A DNA stretch of 64,000 nt from assembly GCF_035194505.1 (NCBI RefSeq), contig NZ_CP136573.1, positions 62,001 through 126,000 on the forward strand. The letters run 5' to 3'. The notes below the pieces were generated by a model. It was given only the letters and a program-made list of their open reading frames with translations. It searched no databases and was not told where the DNA came from. The position numbers and the translations under genes were made by a program. The DNA is from Erythrobacter sp. (GTDB lineage Bacteria; Pseudomonadota; Alphaproteobacteria; Sphingomonadales; Sphingomonadaceae). Positions 7,993 through 15,772 of this stretch are shown here, in pieces. Position 1 is the stretch's first letter, and each line of letters opens with the position of its first letter.

Positions 7993-9342
7993 TCAGTCCT
8001 CGCGGGTCTCCAACCACTGCTCGAGCCACTTGATCGAATAGTCGCCGTTGAGGACGTCGGTCTGGCGCAGCAATTCCTGGTGGAGCGGGATGTTGGTCTT
8101 GACCCCTTCGACGACCATTTCCTCCAGCGCGCGGCGCAGACGCATGATGCAGCCTTCGCGGGTGCGGCCATAGACGATCAGTTTGGCGATCATGGAGTCG
8201 TAATAGGGCGGGATCTTGTAGCCGGCGTAAAGCCCTGAATCGACGCGCACATGCATCCCGCCTGCCGCGTGATAATAGGTCACAAGGCCGGGCGAGGGCG
8301 CGAAGGTGAAGGGGTCTTCTGCGTTGATACGGCACTCGATCGCATGGCCGTGGAATTCGAGCTCTTCCTGTTTCACCGAAAGCGGCTTGCCCTCGGCGAT
8401 GCGGATCTGCTCGCGCACCAAATCAACGCCCGTGATCGCTTCGGTCACGGGGTGTTCGACCTGCAGGCGGGTGTTCATCTCGATGAAGTAGAACTCGCCG
8501 TTCTCCCACAGGAACTCGATCGTGCCTGCACCGCGATAGGCCATGTCGCGCATGGCTTGCGCGCAGACTTCGCCCATGCGCATCCGCTCTTCGGCGCTGA
8601 TGACGGGCGACGGGGCCTCTTCGAGCACCTTCTGGTGGCGGCGCTGGAGCGAGCAGTCGCGCTCGCCCAGATGGATCGCTCCGCCATTGCCGTCGCCGAA
8701 GACCTGGAATTCGATGTGGCGCGGATTGCCGAGATATTTCTCGATATAGACGGTCGCATCGCCGAAAGCGGCCTTTGCCTCGCTGCCTGCCTGCTGCATC
8801 AGGGTTTCGAGCTTGTCCTCGCTTTCGCACACCTTCATGCCGCGACCGCCGCCGCCCGAAGCGGCCTTGATGATCACGGGATAGCCGATTTCCTTGGCGA
8901 TCTTGCGCGCCTCGTCGAAATCGCTGACCGCGCCGTCCGAACCCGGCACCAGCGGCAGGCCCAGCGCGCCAGCGGTGCGCTTGGCCTCGACCTTGTCGCC
9001 CATGGTGCGGATATGCTCGGGCTTGGGGCCGATCCAGATGATGTCATGCGCTTCGACGATATCGGCGAACTTGGCGTTCTCCGACAGGAAGCCATAGCCC
9101 GGGTGGATCGCATCGCATTGCGCGACTTCGGCTGCCGAGATGATGTTGGCGATGTTGAGATAGCTCTCGCCAGCTGGCGGCGGGCCGATGCAGACCGCGT
9201 GATCGGCGAGGCGCACGTGCATCGCATCGGCATCAGCGGTGGAGTGCACCGCAACCGTCTCGATCCCCATTTCGTGGGCAGCGCGGTGGATGCGCAGCGC
9301 GATCTCGCCGCGATTGGCGATCAGGATGCGTTTGATGCCCAT
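7993..9342 (-). CDS. accC: Acetyl-CoA carboxylase, biotin carboxylase subunit
   Basis: 449 residues, the usual AccC length. The N-terminal biotin-carboxylase domain starts IKRILIANRGEIALRIHRAA. The ATP-grasp region contains the glycine-rich KAASGGGGRGMK loop, and the ERDCSLQRRHQKVLEEAPS, EFLWENGEFYFIEMNTRLQVEHPVTE and RINAEDP motifs are all intact. It carboxylates the biotin on AccB, the first committed step of fatty-acid synthesis. It follows accB by 4 bp in the same operon. Confidence 0.98.
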   Translation of the reverse strand: MGIKRILIANRGEIALRIHRAAHEMGIETVAVHSTADADAMHVRLADHAVCIGPPPAGESYLNIANIISAAEVAQCDAIHPGYGFLSENAKFADIVEAHDIIWIGPKPEHIRTMGDKVEAKRTAGALGLPLVPGSDGAVSDFDEARKIAKEIGYPVIIKAASGGGGRGMKVCESEDKLETLMQQAGSEAKAAFGDATVYIEKYLGNPRHIEFQVFGDGNGGAIHLGERDCSLQRRHQKVLEEAPSPVISAEERMRMGEVCAQAMRDMAYRGAGTIEFLWENGEFYFIEMNTRLQVEHPVTEAITGVDLVREQIRIAEGKPLSVKQEELEFHGHAIECRINAEDPFTFAPSPGLVTYYHAAGGMHVRVDSGLYAGYKIPPYYDSMIAKLIVYGRTREGCIMRLRRALEEMVVEGVKTNIPLHQELLRQTDVLNGDYSIKWLEQWLETRED

Positions 9343-9346
9343 GATC

Positions 9347-9862
9347 TTACGAGATCACCACCAGAGGCTGGTCGAATTCGACCGGCTGGGCGTTCTCGAT
9401 CAGGATCGCGGTGACGGTGCCCGACTTGGGCGCGGTGATCGGGTTCATCACCTTCATCGCTTCCACGATCAGCAGGGTGTCGCCTTCCTTCACCGCCTTG
9501 CCGACCGCGATGAAGTTCGCGGCACCCGGCTCCGCCGCGAGGTAGCAGGTGCCGACCATCGGCGACTTGACCGCGTTCTTGAGATCGGGGCCGGCGGGTG
9601 CAGCAGGCTCGGCTGCGGCCGGAGCGGCAGCGGCGGGTGCAGCGGCAGCCACGGCAGGCGCAGGGGCTGCGGCGTAGACCGGGGCAGCGGCAGCCATGCT
9701 TGCGCGCGAGACGCGGATCTTGCGGTCGTCATCCTCGACCTCGATCTCGGTCAGCCCGGTCTCGTTCAGCAGTTCGGCCAGTTCGCGCACCATTGCGGTG
9801 TCGATGTTCATGCCCGACTTGCGCCCGTTCGCCTTGCTGCCTTGGCCAGCGTCGTTTGCCAT
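9347..9862 (-). CDS. accB: Acetyl-CoA carboxylase biotin carboxyl carrier protein
   Basis: 171 residues. A short N-terminal region (DTAMVRELAELLNETGLTEIEVED) is followed by an Ala/Pro-rich flexible linker and a C-terminal biotinyl domain carrying the EAMKVMNPI motif whose lysine is biotinylated. It carries the carboxyl group between AccC and the carboxyltransferase. It lies directly upstream of accC. Confidence 0.97.
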   Translation of the reverse strand: MANDAGQGSKANGRKSGMNIDTAMVRELAELLNETGLTEIEVEDDDRKIRVSRASMAAAAPVYAAAPAPAVAAAAPAAAAPAAAEPAAPAGPDLKNAVKSPMVGTCYLAAEPGAANFIAVGKAVKEGDTLLIVEAMKVMNPITAPKSGTVTAILIENAQPVEFDQPLVVIS

Positions 9863-9980
9863 GTATGCCCCTTGTCAAATGCCGTGCGCTCGAAACTGCG
9901 CGGATAAAGCGCGAGCGTCTATTGCGGCCAATTGCGGCAGGCAAGTGGCAGCGGTGCAAAATGTGAAACTTGGATGACGA

Positions 9981-10421
9981 TTAAACCGCGCCTGACGCTA
10001 CGGCTTCGAGCGCGATGCGGTAGGAATCGGCCCCGTGCCCCTCGACCGTCATGGCCGCAGCCATGCCGACATAGGACAAGTGGCGGAAAGCCTCGCGGGT
10101 CTTGGGGGCGGAGAGGTGCACCTCGATCACCGGCGTGCGGATCGCCTTGATCGCATCGAGCAGCGCGATGGAAGTGTGGGTATAGGCGGCCGCATTGAGC
10201 AGCACCGCCCGCGCGCCTTCGGCCTGAGCTTCGTGCAGCCAGTCGACCAGCATCCCTTCGTGATTGGTCTGGCGCATCTCGATTTCGAGCCCGAGTTCGC
10301 GGGCGCGATCCTCCAGCATTCCCGCGATATCATCGAGCGTGGTGGTGCCGTAGATCTCCGGCTCGCGTGTGCCGAGGAGATTGAGATTGGGGCCGTTGAG
10401 GACGTAGACGAGGTTGCTCAT
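9981..10421 (-). CDS. aroQ: 3-dehydroquinate dehydratase, type II
   Basis: 146 residues from the ATG giving MSNLVYVLNGPNLNLLG, the usual type II length; a longer upstream start would add an unconserved extension. The catalytic Tyr and Arg lie in the LLGTREPEIYG loop, with the conserved NHEG, NAAAYTHTS and EVHLS motifs following. It performs step three of the shikimate pathway. The aroQ-accB-accC order is common in proteobacteria. The gap to accB (118 bp) may contain a second promoter. Confidence 0.97.
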   Translation of the reverse strand: MSNLVYVLNGPNLNLLGTREPEIYGTTTLDDIAGMLEDRARELGLEIEMRQTNHEGMLVDWLHEAQAEGARAVLLNAAAYTHTSIALLDAIKAIRTPVIEVHLSAPKTREAFRHLSYVGMAAAMTVEGHGADSYRIALEAVASGAV

Positions 10422-10611
10422 GGGGGCGGGGATAGCGGGAAGGTGCGGGGCGGGGAAGAGTGTGCTGATACCCGGGGGCTGTGGCCGTGACATGCGCGAT
10501 GTGCGAGACCGGGATGCAGAAACGGGATAGGGTTTTCTTGCGCGCGGCGTTCCGGAAGACCTGATCGGTCACCTTTTGCGAGCTTGCCCGAGCGCTTGCA
10601 GCGCCGACATA

Positions 10612-10735
10612 AGTAAAAAAAGCCCCTGCCCGAAGGCAGGGGCTTGAGGTCTGGAGCCTCATGGCTCCTCGGGTCGCGATGCATGTTTATCAGGTCGCTG
10701 CCGCGATGCTTGTTACAAATGCTGTTAGGTGTGGC
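10612..10735 (-). ncRNA. Candidate small RNA or structured 3' region with two hairpins
   Basis: Read on the minus strand, this intergenic stretch holds a GGAGCC-ATGA-GGCTCC hairpin (10653-10668) followed by a strong intrinsic terminator ending in a T-run. That tandem layout is typical of sRNA 3' ends. It lies 27 bp downstream of the holin-like gene, so it could equally be that gene's 3' UTR. A short open frame of about 38 codons also runs through it. No Rfam family was recognised. Confidence 0.35.
10614..10645 (-). terminator. Rho-independent terminator
   Basis: On the minus strand an 11-bp stem, AAGCCCCTGCC with GGCAGGGGCTT around a TTCG loop, is followed directly by a run of seven Ts. This is a textbook intrinsic terminator, ending transcription from the holin-like gene or from the small RNA candidate. 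Confidence 0.9.
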
Positions 10736-10761
10736 GGAGAGGGTGCCTGCTCGGTTCCCGC

Positions 10762-11175
10762 CTACCGGTCCACGCCCTTGACCTTTCCCCACTGGCGCGC
10801 CGCCGTGTAGCCGAGGTAGCCGGTGCCGAAGAGGGCGTAGAGCGGCTCCGGCAGCCCGGTCAGGTAGGCGTTCATCCCCGCCGCGATATCGCTTGCCGCC
10901 ACGGGGTTGAAGGCGCTCAGCACCCCCATCGGCAGCGCGGCAAGCAGCAGGATGTACATCACGTAGAGAAAGCTCGGGCGAGCGCGGCTGGTCCAGGGGT
11001 CTTTCGAGTTCGCCTCGGCGACAATCGCCTGAAGCTGGGCCTCAATCATCTGCATTTCTTGCGAGCCTTGCAGTGTGATCAGTTCGAGCTTGGCCCTGGC
11101 CTGGGCCTCCTTGTCCGGAATGATCTTGTCGATCAGCGAGGCGATGGGGCCGATAAGGACGTCGATCAGGGCCAT
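10762..11175 (-). CDS. GTA-type 3TM holin-like protein
   Basis: 137 residues from the ATG giving MALIDV. An amphipathic N-terminus is followed by a charged coiled-coil region (KEAQARAKLELITLQGSQEMQ), the KDPWTSRARPSFLYVMYILLL segment and two further hydrophobic segments. This is the pattern of the GTA_holin_3TM family found next to gene transfer agent or prophage lysis genes. Here it stands alone among housekeeping genes; no endolysin, capsid or tail gene is nearby. Holins make membrane pores, but the role here is unknown. Confidence 0.7.
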   Translation of the reverse strand: MALIDVLIGPIASLIDKIIPDKEAQARAKLELITLQGSQEMQMIEAQLQAIVAEANSKDPWTSRARPSFLYVMYILLLAALPMGVLSAFNPVAASDIAAGMNAYLTGLPEPLYALFGTGYLGYTAARQWGKVKGVDR

Positions 11176-11245
11176 GTTTTGCGCTCCTTGCGGGTGAGTC
11201 GTGCAAAAAATGACCAAATCGGTTAATGTAGGAAAATGAATTAAC

Positions 11246-12145
11246 CTATTTTGTATCAGCTTCGGCTAAGAGCCTCTGTGCGAGCACTAGATGCGGGCGG
11301 TCGAGCATTGCTCCATCCAGCGCCACCACGCCTGCGCCGGGATGATCTTCAAAGGCCTGCACCACCGCGCGGGCGTGGGCCAGTTCCTCGGCGCTGGGAG
11401 TGAAGGCAGCATTGATAGGATCAACCTGTGCGGGGTGGATCGCCAGCATCCCGGCAAAACCCTGCGTCCGCACCCGCCGTGCGCGGGCCGCCAGCGCTTC
11501 GAGATCGCGGAACTCGGGCTGAACCGTCTCGATCGCCGCCACGCCCGCGGCAGACGCGCCGATCAGGCACAGGCTGCGCGCCATTTCATAGGTGTGCGAA
11601 TACTCGCCATCAGGCCCGCGCTGCTCGCGCGCACCCAGCGCGGATGACAAGTCCTCTGCGCCCCAGCTCATCGCCACCAGCCGCTCGCGGCCCGGATAGT
11701 CGCCGACATAATCGCCGGTCTTGAACATCGCCGCTGCCGTCTCGGTGACGAGAGCGGCAATCAGCGTGCGGCCCAGCGGAATGCCGTTGGCGGCTTCCAG
11801 CGCGGTGAGATAGTGGTGCAGCCGGGTGATGTCGGCGGCCCCTTCGGCCTTGGGCAGAAATACGCCGCCCGGGCGCGAGGGAATGATCGCGGCGCAATCG
11901 AGCACGCAATCGGTGCTCGCCACCGGATTGATCCGCACCCACAGCCTTGCGCGATTGGCGTTGGCGGCGATCTGTTCGGCCACCATCAGGCGCGCCGCCG
12001 GCTTGTTTTCGGGCGAGACCGAATCTTCAAGATCGAGCAGCGCGATGTCGGCGGGGCTGGCGATCGCCTTGCCCATCTTCTTCTCGCTGTCTCCCGGCGC
12101 GAACAGCCATGAGCGCATTCTGGGAAGGGCAGGGGTGTCAGCCAT
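11246..12145 (-). CDS. HpcH/HpaI aldolase-family, CitE-like CoA-ester lyase
   Basis: About 299 residues from the ATG giving MADTPAL, which has an AAGGAA ribosome site at good spacing. CitE-like motifs include RSWLFAPGDSEKKMGKA, ALLDLEDSVSPENK with the acidic metal ligands, LWVRINP, FLPKAEGAADI, ALVTETAAA, SWGAEDLSSALGA and GFAGMLAIHPAQV. Free-standing CitE-like proteins cleave malyl-, citramalyl- or hydroxyacyl-CoA; the substrate cannot be told here. It starts 3 bp after the sufE-like gene. Confidence 0.85.
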   Translation of the reverse strand: MADTPALPRMRSWLFAPGDSEKKMGKAIASPADIALLDLEDSVSPENKPAARLMVAEQIAANANRARLWVRINPVASTDCVLDCAAIIPSRPGGVFLPKAEGAADITRLHHYLTALEAANGIPLGRTLIAALVTETAAAMFKTGDYVGDYPGRERLVAMSWGAEDLSSALGAREQRGPDGEYSHTYEMARSLCLIGASAAGVAAIETVQPEFRDLEALAARARRVRTQGFAGMLAIHPAQVDPINAAFTPSAEELAHARAVVQAFEDHPGAGVVALDGAMLDRPHLVLAQRLLAEADTK

Positions 12146-12147
12146 GG

Positions 12148-12567
12148 TCATTCCTTTCCGGCCGCAGCCAGCCGCGCTGCGTGTTCCTGCACCAGCGCGA
12201 TCATGTTGGGGACGCCCTGCGTTCGGTTGGAGGAGAGCTGGTTTCTGAGATCGAAGGGCGCAAGCGCGGCCATAACATCCATTGCCGCTACGTCGGTAGC
12301 GGGCTTGTCCTGCACCGCAGCGATCACCAGTGCGACGATGCCCTTGGTGATCGCGGCGTTGCTATCGGCGAGAAAATGCAGCCGCTCGGCTTCATGGCCC
12401 GCCGGATAGACCCACACCGCTGCCGAACAGCCGCGCACCAGCGTCGCGTCAGTCTTGAGAGCGTCGGGCATCGGCTCCAGCGTGCGGCCCAGCTCGATCA
12501 GCAGGCCGTAGCGTTCGTCGCCTTCGAGGAACTCATATTCTTCGAGAATGTCGGAAAGGGTGCGCAT
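12148..12567 (-). CDS. sufE: SufE-family sulfur acceptor protein
   Basis: 139 residues from the ATG giving MRTLSDILEEYEFL. The fold signature ERYGLLIELGRTLEPMP is followed by the VRGCSAAVWV motif, whose Cys accepts persulfide sulfur from the SufS cysteine desulfurase in Fe-S cluster assembly, then FLADSNAAITKGIVALV. The rest of the suf operon is not in the window. It is co-transcribed with the CitE-like gene. Confidence 0.92.
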   Translation of the reverse strand: MRTLSDILEEYEFLEGDERYGLLIELGRTLEPMPDALKTDATLVRGCSAAVWVYPAGHEAERLHFLADSNAAITKGIVALVIAAVQDKPATDVAAMDVMAALAPFDLRNQLSSNRTQGVPNMIALVQEHAARLAAAGKE

Positions 12568-12612
12568 CACCCGCAATTAGGCAGGCTGCGCGCCAAACGG
12601 AAGAGGGCTTTG

Positions 12613-12789
12613 CTAGCCGGCGATGCCGCCCGGCCGGGTGAAGGCATGCCAGATCACGTAGAACCAGCCGAGAAAGCCGTGGACGATCGCCCAGATGATC
12701 GACTTGTGGATGCTCCAGCTGATTGCCACAGCGATTGCGCTGCCGAGGCCGATCCCGGCCTGCGCGGCGGATTGCGATGCGCTGCTCAC
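12613..12789 (-). CDS. Small membrane protein at the end of the psp operon
   Basis: A 58-residue open frame starting with GTG overlapping the stop of the preceding gene (ATGTGAGC), so probably translationally coupled. It encodes an Ala/Gly-rich N-terminus and one or two hydrophobic segments (SAIAVAISWSIHKSIIWAIVHGFLGWFYVIWHAF). Too small for a domain call. Its coupling to the Psp-like genes is the main reason to believe it. Confidence 0.6.
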   Translation of the reverse strand: MSSASQSAAQAGIGLGSAIAVAISWSIHKSIIWAIVHGFLGWFYVIWHAFTRPGGIAG

Positions 12790-13040
12790 ATGTCCACTCC
12801 GCTGGCGATGGCTTCAAGCTTGCGGATGCGCTCTTTCAGATCAGCCAGTTCGATCCGGGCCGTGCCGATCCCCGAGCCTTCTTCGGCCTGGGCAGGCTTG
12901 GGCGCGGTGCAATCGAGTTCCTGCCGTTTCAGCTCCAGCCATCCCTGCCAGCCGCGCAGAAGGGCGGCGGCAATGACGACAAGGCCGATCAGGCTCCCGC
13001 CGGTCGTGATAAGGGTCGGGTCGAGCAGGGGAGAGATCAT
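12786..13040 (-). CDS. PspB-like small membrane protein, paralog 5 of the psp operon
   Basis: 84 residues: one hydrophobic segment near the N-terminus (GGSLIGLVVIAAALL, about residues 14-30), then a charged region and a coiled-coil block ADLKERIRKLEAIAS at the C-terminus. That block parallels the DRxxxLExI segments of the neighbouring genes and of PspB. This is the shortest of the series and lacks the EIEALR motif seen in the others. Probably an inner-membrane partner in the envelope-stress response; function inferred only from operon and topology. Confidence 0.7.
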   Translation of the reverse strand: MISPLLDPTLITTGGSLIGLVVIAAALLRGWQGWLELKRQELDCTAPKPAQAEEGSGIGTARIELADLKERIRKLEAIASGVDM

Positions 13041-13044
13041 GGGA

Positions 13045-13377
13045 CTATTCCTCCTTTGCTGCAGGCAGAGCCCGCGTCTTTCCCTGTGAGTCGGGCTGTG
13101 CCCTCAGGGCTTCGATTTCCGCTGCAATGCGCGCCTGTTCGCGGGCATCACCGGTATTTGCGTCGGTGGCGATGCGTTCGAGCACCTTCACCCGCTCCTT
13201 GAGGTCGGTCAGCTCGCGCCGTGCCGCTTCAAGTTCGGCGCGCCCGCCCGTTTCATCGCGGGCGGCAAGTTTCTGGTTGCCGTCCTCGTCGGTTACGATC
13301 CCGGCGCGGGCGCGGGCAATCTCGACCACACCCCAGATGATGATGCCCACCAGGGCGACAATCGCCCAGCTGCTCAT
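13045..13377 (-). CDS. PspB-like small membrane protein, paralog 4 of the psp operon
   Basis: 110 residues. An N-terminal membrane segment (SSWAIVALVGIIIWGVVEIA) is followed by a coiled-coil domain with LTDLKERVKVLERIATD and a later AAEIEALRAQ motif, then a basic tail. Both blocks recur in the adjacent genes. The start codon overlaps or abuts the stop of paralog 3, so the genes are read as one unit. No enzyme signature; a membrane-anchored coiled-coil partner is the likely role. Confidence 0.72.
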   Translation of the reverse strand: MSSWAIVALVGIIIWGVVEIARARAGIVTDEDGNQKLAARDETGGRAELEAARRELTDLKERVKVLERIATDANTGDAREQARIAAEIEALRAQPDSQGKTRALPAAKEE

Positions 13378-13733
13378 TACGCTTCGCCCTTGTCGGTCAG
13401 GTTCGAGAGCGCGCGGTCACGCAGGGCGTCGATCTCGGCGCCGAGGTGGTATCCACCATCGGTGACGATGCGTTCGACATTGGCGAGACGGTCCTTCATC
13501 GAACCCAGTTCCGCGCGCAGCTCGGCATTCTCCTGGGTCAGCAGGGTCACGCGGTGCGCGGTTTCCTTGTCGGAGCCCGGCTTCAGCGACTGGCCCCACA
13601 TGCCTTCGAGCGGATAGCCGTTCTTGATCTTCATCCGGGTGTTCTGGAACGAGGTCAGGATCCCCATCGCGCCGAGCACGAAGCCGCCGGCGATGATCCA
13701 GCCAAGATAGGGCAGAAAATCAGCAGGTTCCAT
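13377..13733 (-). CDS. PspB-like small membrane protein, paralog 3 of the psp operon
   Basis: 118 residues. A hydrophobic N-terminus (YLGWIIAGGFVLGAMGIL) is followed by a linker NGYPLEGMWGQ, which resembles the HGYALEDEWGG of paralog 2, then a coiled coil (VTLLTQENAELRAELGSMKDRLANVERIVTDGGY) and GAEIDALRDRA. It shares a 1-nt stop/start overlap with both neighbours. The similarity to paralogs 1 and 2 along most of the length argues for tandem duplication. Confidence 0.75.
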   Translation of the reverse strand: MEPADFLPYLGWIIAGGFVLGAMGILTSFQNTRMKIKNGYPLEGMWGQSLKPGSDKETAHRVTLLTQENAELRAELGSMKDRLANVERIVTDGGYHLGAEIDALRDRALSNLTDKGEA

Positions 13734-14065
13734 TACACACGTTCCTTTTTGGTGGTCTGCGCGAGCCCGATCGGTGCGCCGTTGTCATCGCGCAGCGCCT
13801 CGATCTCGGCGGCCAGCGAATAGCCGCGATCAGTGACAATCTTTTCGAGCACGACCAGCCGGTCCTGCATCGCATCGACCTTGTCATGGAGCGCCTTGTT
13901 CTCTGTCTTGAGACGCAGGGTCTCGGCGGTGTCCTTGCGCTCGGTTTTGCCGCCCCATTCGTCTTCGAGGGCATAGCCATGCTTGGCGCGGATCCAGTTG
14001 TTGATGAGCCAACCCATGGTGCAGACCACCACGATGGCGACAATAGCGCCAGGGTCATGAAACAT
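13733..14065 (-). CDS. PspB-like small membrane protein, paralog 2 of the psp operon
   Basis: 110 residues: membrane segment (GAIVAIVVVCTMGWLINNWI), HGYALEDEWGG linker, coiled coil with DAMQDRLVVLEKIVTDRGYSLAAEIEALRDD, and the C-terminal tail KKERV, which is identical to the tail of the next gene upstream. The DRLxxLEKI block is close to the RIQxLExIL segment of canonical PspB. Overlaps its neighbours by 1 nt. Confidence 0.75.
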   Translation of the reverse strand: MFHDPGAIVAIVVVCTMGWLINNWIRAKHGYALEDEWGGKTERKDTAETLRLKTENKALHDKVDAMQDRLVVLEKIVTDRGYSLAAEIEALRDDNGAPIGLAQTTKKERV

Positions 14066-14373
14066 CAGACACGTTCCTTCTTTTCGATGCCGAGCGGCAC
14101 GCCCGCGCCTTCATCCACCCGGCGGGTGTCGCGCAAGGCTTCGATCTGGGCGGCGACATTGTAGCCGCCATCGGTGACGATGCGCTCGAGCACTTGGACG
14201 CGGTCTTCGAGCCGCTGGATATGGCTGGCATATTGCGCGGCCTTCTCGGCGGTCTGCTCGGCGGTCGCGCCGATCTGCATTTCGGCCAGCCGCTGCTGGT
14301 GCTTGGTCCAGATGGCGACAATCGGGATCATCAGCGCGACGATCGGGATCATCAGGGCAAGATAACCTTCCAT
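14065..14373 (-). CDS. PspB-like small membrane protein, paralog 1 of the psp operon
   Basis: 102 residues with an N-terminal membrane segment made of a near-exact repeat (ALMIPIVALMIPIVAIW), then a coiled-coil region containing QRLEDRVQVLERIVTDGGYNVAAQIEALRD and the tail KKERV. It is the first extra gene after pspC, separated from it by 32 bp. The internal ALMIPIV duplication is also visible at the DNA level. Same inferred role as the other paralogs. Confidence 0.75.
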   Translation of the reverse strand: MEGYLALMIPIVALMIPIVAIWTKHQQRLAEMQIGATAEQTAEKAAQYASHIQRLEDRVQVLERIVTDGGYNVAAQIEALRDTRRVDEGAGVPLGIEKKERV

Positions 14374-14405
14374 GTTTTGCAGTCCCCTGTTGCTGGTGTG
14401 CAGGC

Positions 14406-14780
14406 TTAGCGCAGCCGCTCGATTTCGGCGGTCAGGCGCGGATTGCTGCTGACGTAGTGGGTTTCCACGGCGGCCAGCCGGCGGTCGATATCGCGGAAGC
14501 TCGAGCGGATCTCGCGGGCCGTGCGGCGCGGGCTCTGGCGCACGCCCTGCCAGTACTTCTGCTCGCTCTCATCGCGGTAGAGATAGGGCGGCTTCTTGTT
14601 GAGGATGAAGCCGGCGATGAAGTAGGCGAAGATCGGCCAGCCGAGCCCGAGCGACAGTGCGAGCGTTCCGAGACGGACCCAGAAGACATTGACCCCGGTG
14701 TAGTCGGCGATCCCTGCGCAGACACCCATCAGCTTGGCATTGTGCTTGTCGCGGTAAAGCGTGGTGCGGGGGCTGTTCAT
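14406..14780 (-). CDS. pspC: Phage shock protein C (PspC domain)
   Basis: 124 residues. The PspC domain is clear: LYRDKHNAKLMGVCAGIADYTGVNVFWVRLGTL with the GVCAGIA signature, then a membrane segment (LGLGWPIFAYFIAGFIL) and the KKPPYLYRDE motif. The C-terminal part adds FRDIDRRLAAVE and TAEIERLR, resembling the tails of the PspB-like genes downstream. PspC senses envelope stress in the inner membrane with PspB and frees PspF from PspA. It overlaps pspB by 4 nt. Confidence 0.93.
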   Translation of the reverse strand: MNSPRTTLYRDKHNAKLMGVCAGIADYTGVNVFWVRLGTLALSLGLGWPIFAYFIAGFILNKKPPYLYRDESEQKYWQGVRQSPRRTAREIRSSFRDIDRRLAAVETHYVSSNPRLTAEIERLR

Positions 14781-15082
14781 GCGCGGGTTCCTTTCTTCTC
14801 GGCAATCAGCGCTTCGAGTTCGCGCAGCTGCTGGTTGTCTTTTTCCTGGTCGGCGATCAGGCGGCGGGCGGGGGTGAAGTCCGGATCATCGGCTGCGACG
14901 AGCCGCTCGACCGTGTCCATCCGTTCATCGAGCCGCTTGGCGAGGTTGTAGAGCTCCTCAAGCAACACCTCGTCATCAGCAGTGATGGTCGGCGCGGTCT
15001 TCCACTTGGTCATGTAGTGGAGCACCATCCACGGCAGGGCGATAAAGATCGCGCCGATGGCCATGACACCTTCGATTTCCAT
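14777..15082 (-). CDS. pspB: Phage shock protein B
   Basis: 101 residues, somewhat longer than E. coli PspB (74). The N-terminal membrane segment (VMAIGAIFIALPWMVLHYM) matches PspB, followed by a coiled coil LLEELYNLAKRLDERMDTVERLVAADDPDF that matches the PspB pattern RMxERIxxLExILDAxxPxW. An additional C-terminal helix (LIADQEKDNQQLRELEALIAEKK) extends it. It sits between pspA (3 bp away) and pspC (4-nt overlap), the conserved order. Confidence 0.88.
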   Translation of the reverse strand: MEIEGVMAIGAIFIALPWMVLHYMTKWKTAPTITADDEVLLEELYNLAKRLDERMDTVERLVAADDPDFTPARRLIADQEKDNQQLRELEALIAEKKGTRA

Positions 15083-15085
15083 GGC

Positions 15086-15772
15086 TTATTCTCCCTTCCC
15101 GTCGTCGGCCTTGCCGAGCGCCTTCTTCATGGCTTCCAATTCGTCATCGATCGCGTCCGAACCGGCGAGTGCGGCAATTTCATCGGCGAGCGACGGGGGC
15201 TTGCCTTCCGCGATCTGCAAGGCGTCGGCGCGGCCCTCGGCGTAGTCGACGCGGCGTTCGAGCTGGTCGAAGCGGGCCAGCGCCTCGTCGGTGCGCTCGG
15301 TGCTCATCAGCGTGCGCAGCTTGACGCGGTTCTCGGCGCTTTCGAGGCGCGCAGCGATCGCGGTCTGGCGGCTGCGGGCTTCGCGCAGGCGGTGCTGCAG
15401 CTTCTGGATGTCGTCCTCGTAGGCGCGCAGGGCATCGTCGAGCACGGCGATCTCGGTCTTGAGCTGGTCGGCCATGTCGCCGGCCTTCTTCTTTTCGACG
15501 AGGGCAGCGCGGGCGAGATCCTCGCGATCCTTCGAAAGGGCAAGCTGAGCCTTCTCGGCCCAGTCGGCCTGGAGGCGATCAAGCTTCACGCAATGACGAT
15601 GCATTTCCTTCTGGTCCGCGATGGTGCGTGCAGCCGAGGCGCGCACTTCGACCAGGGTTTCCTCCATCTCGAGGATGATCATGCGGATCATCTTCGTGGG
15701 GTCGTCTGCCTTGTCGAGCATGTCGTTGAAGTTGGCGGCAATGATGTCGCGGGTGCGGCTGAAAATGCCCAT
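15086..15772 (-). CDS. pspA: Phage shock protein A (ESCRT-III-like membrane repair protein)
   Basis: 228 residues from the ATG giving MGIFSRTRDIIAANFNDML, preceded by a GGAG site 8 nt upstream. The body is the long alpha-helical PspA/IM30 coiled coil, with DDPTKMIRMIILEMEETLVEVRA early, LEAxx-type ESAENRVKLR in the middle and DEIAALAG near the end. PspA binds stressed membranes and, when unstressed, holds PspF inactive. The frame continues open upstream to 16051, which could give a 93-residue extension; the internal start has the better ribosome site and matches the family N-terminus. Confidence 0.95.
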   Translation of the reverse strand: MGIFSRTRDIIAANFNDMLDKADDPTKMIRMIILEMEETLVEVRASAARTIADQKEMHRHCVKLDRLQADWAEKAQLALSKDREDLARAALVEKKKAGDMADQLKTEIAVLDDALRAYEDDIQKLQHRLREARSRQTAIAARLESAENRVKLRTLMSTERTDEALARFDQLERRVDYAEGRADALQIAEGKPPSLADEIAALAGSDAIDDELEAMKKALGKADDGKGE

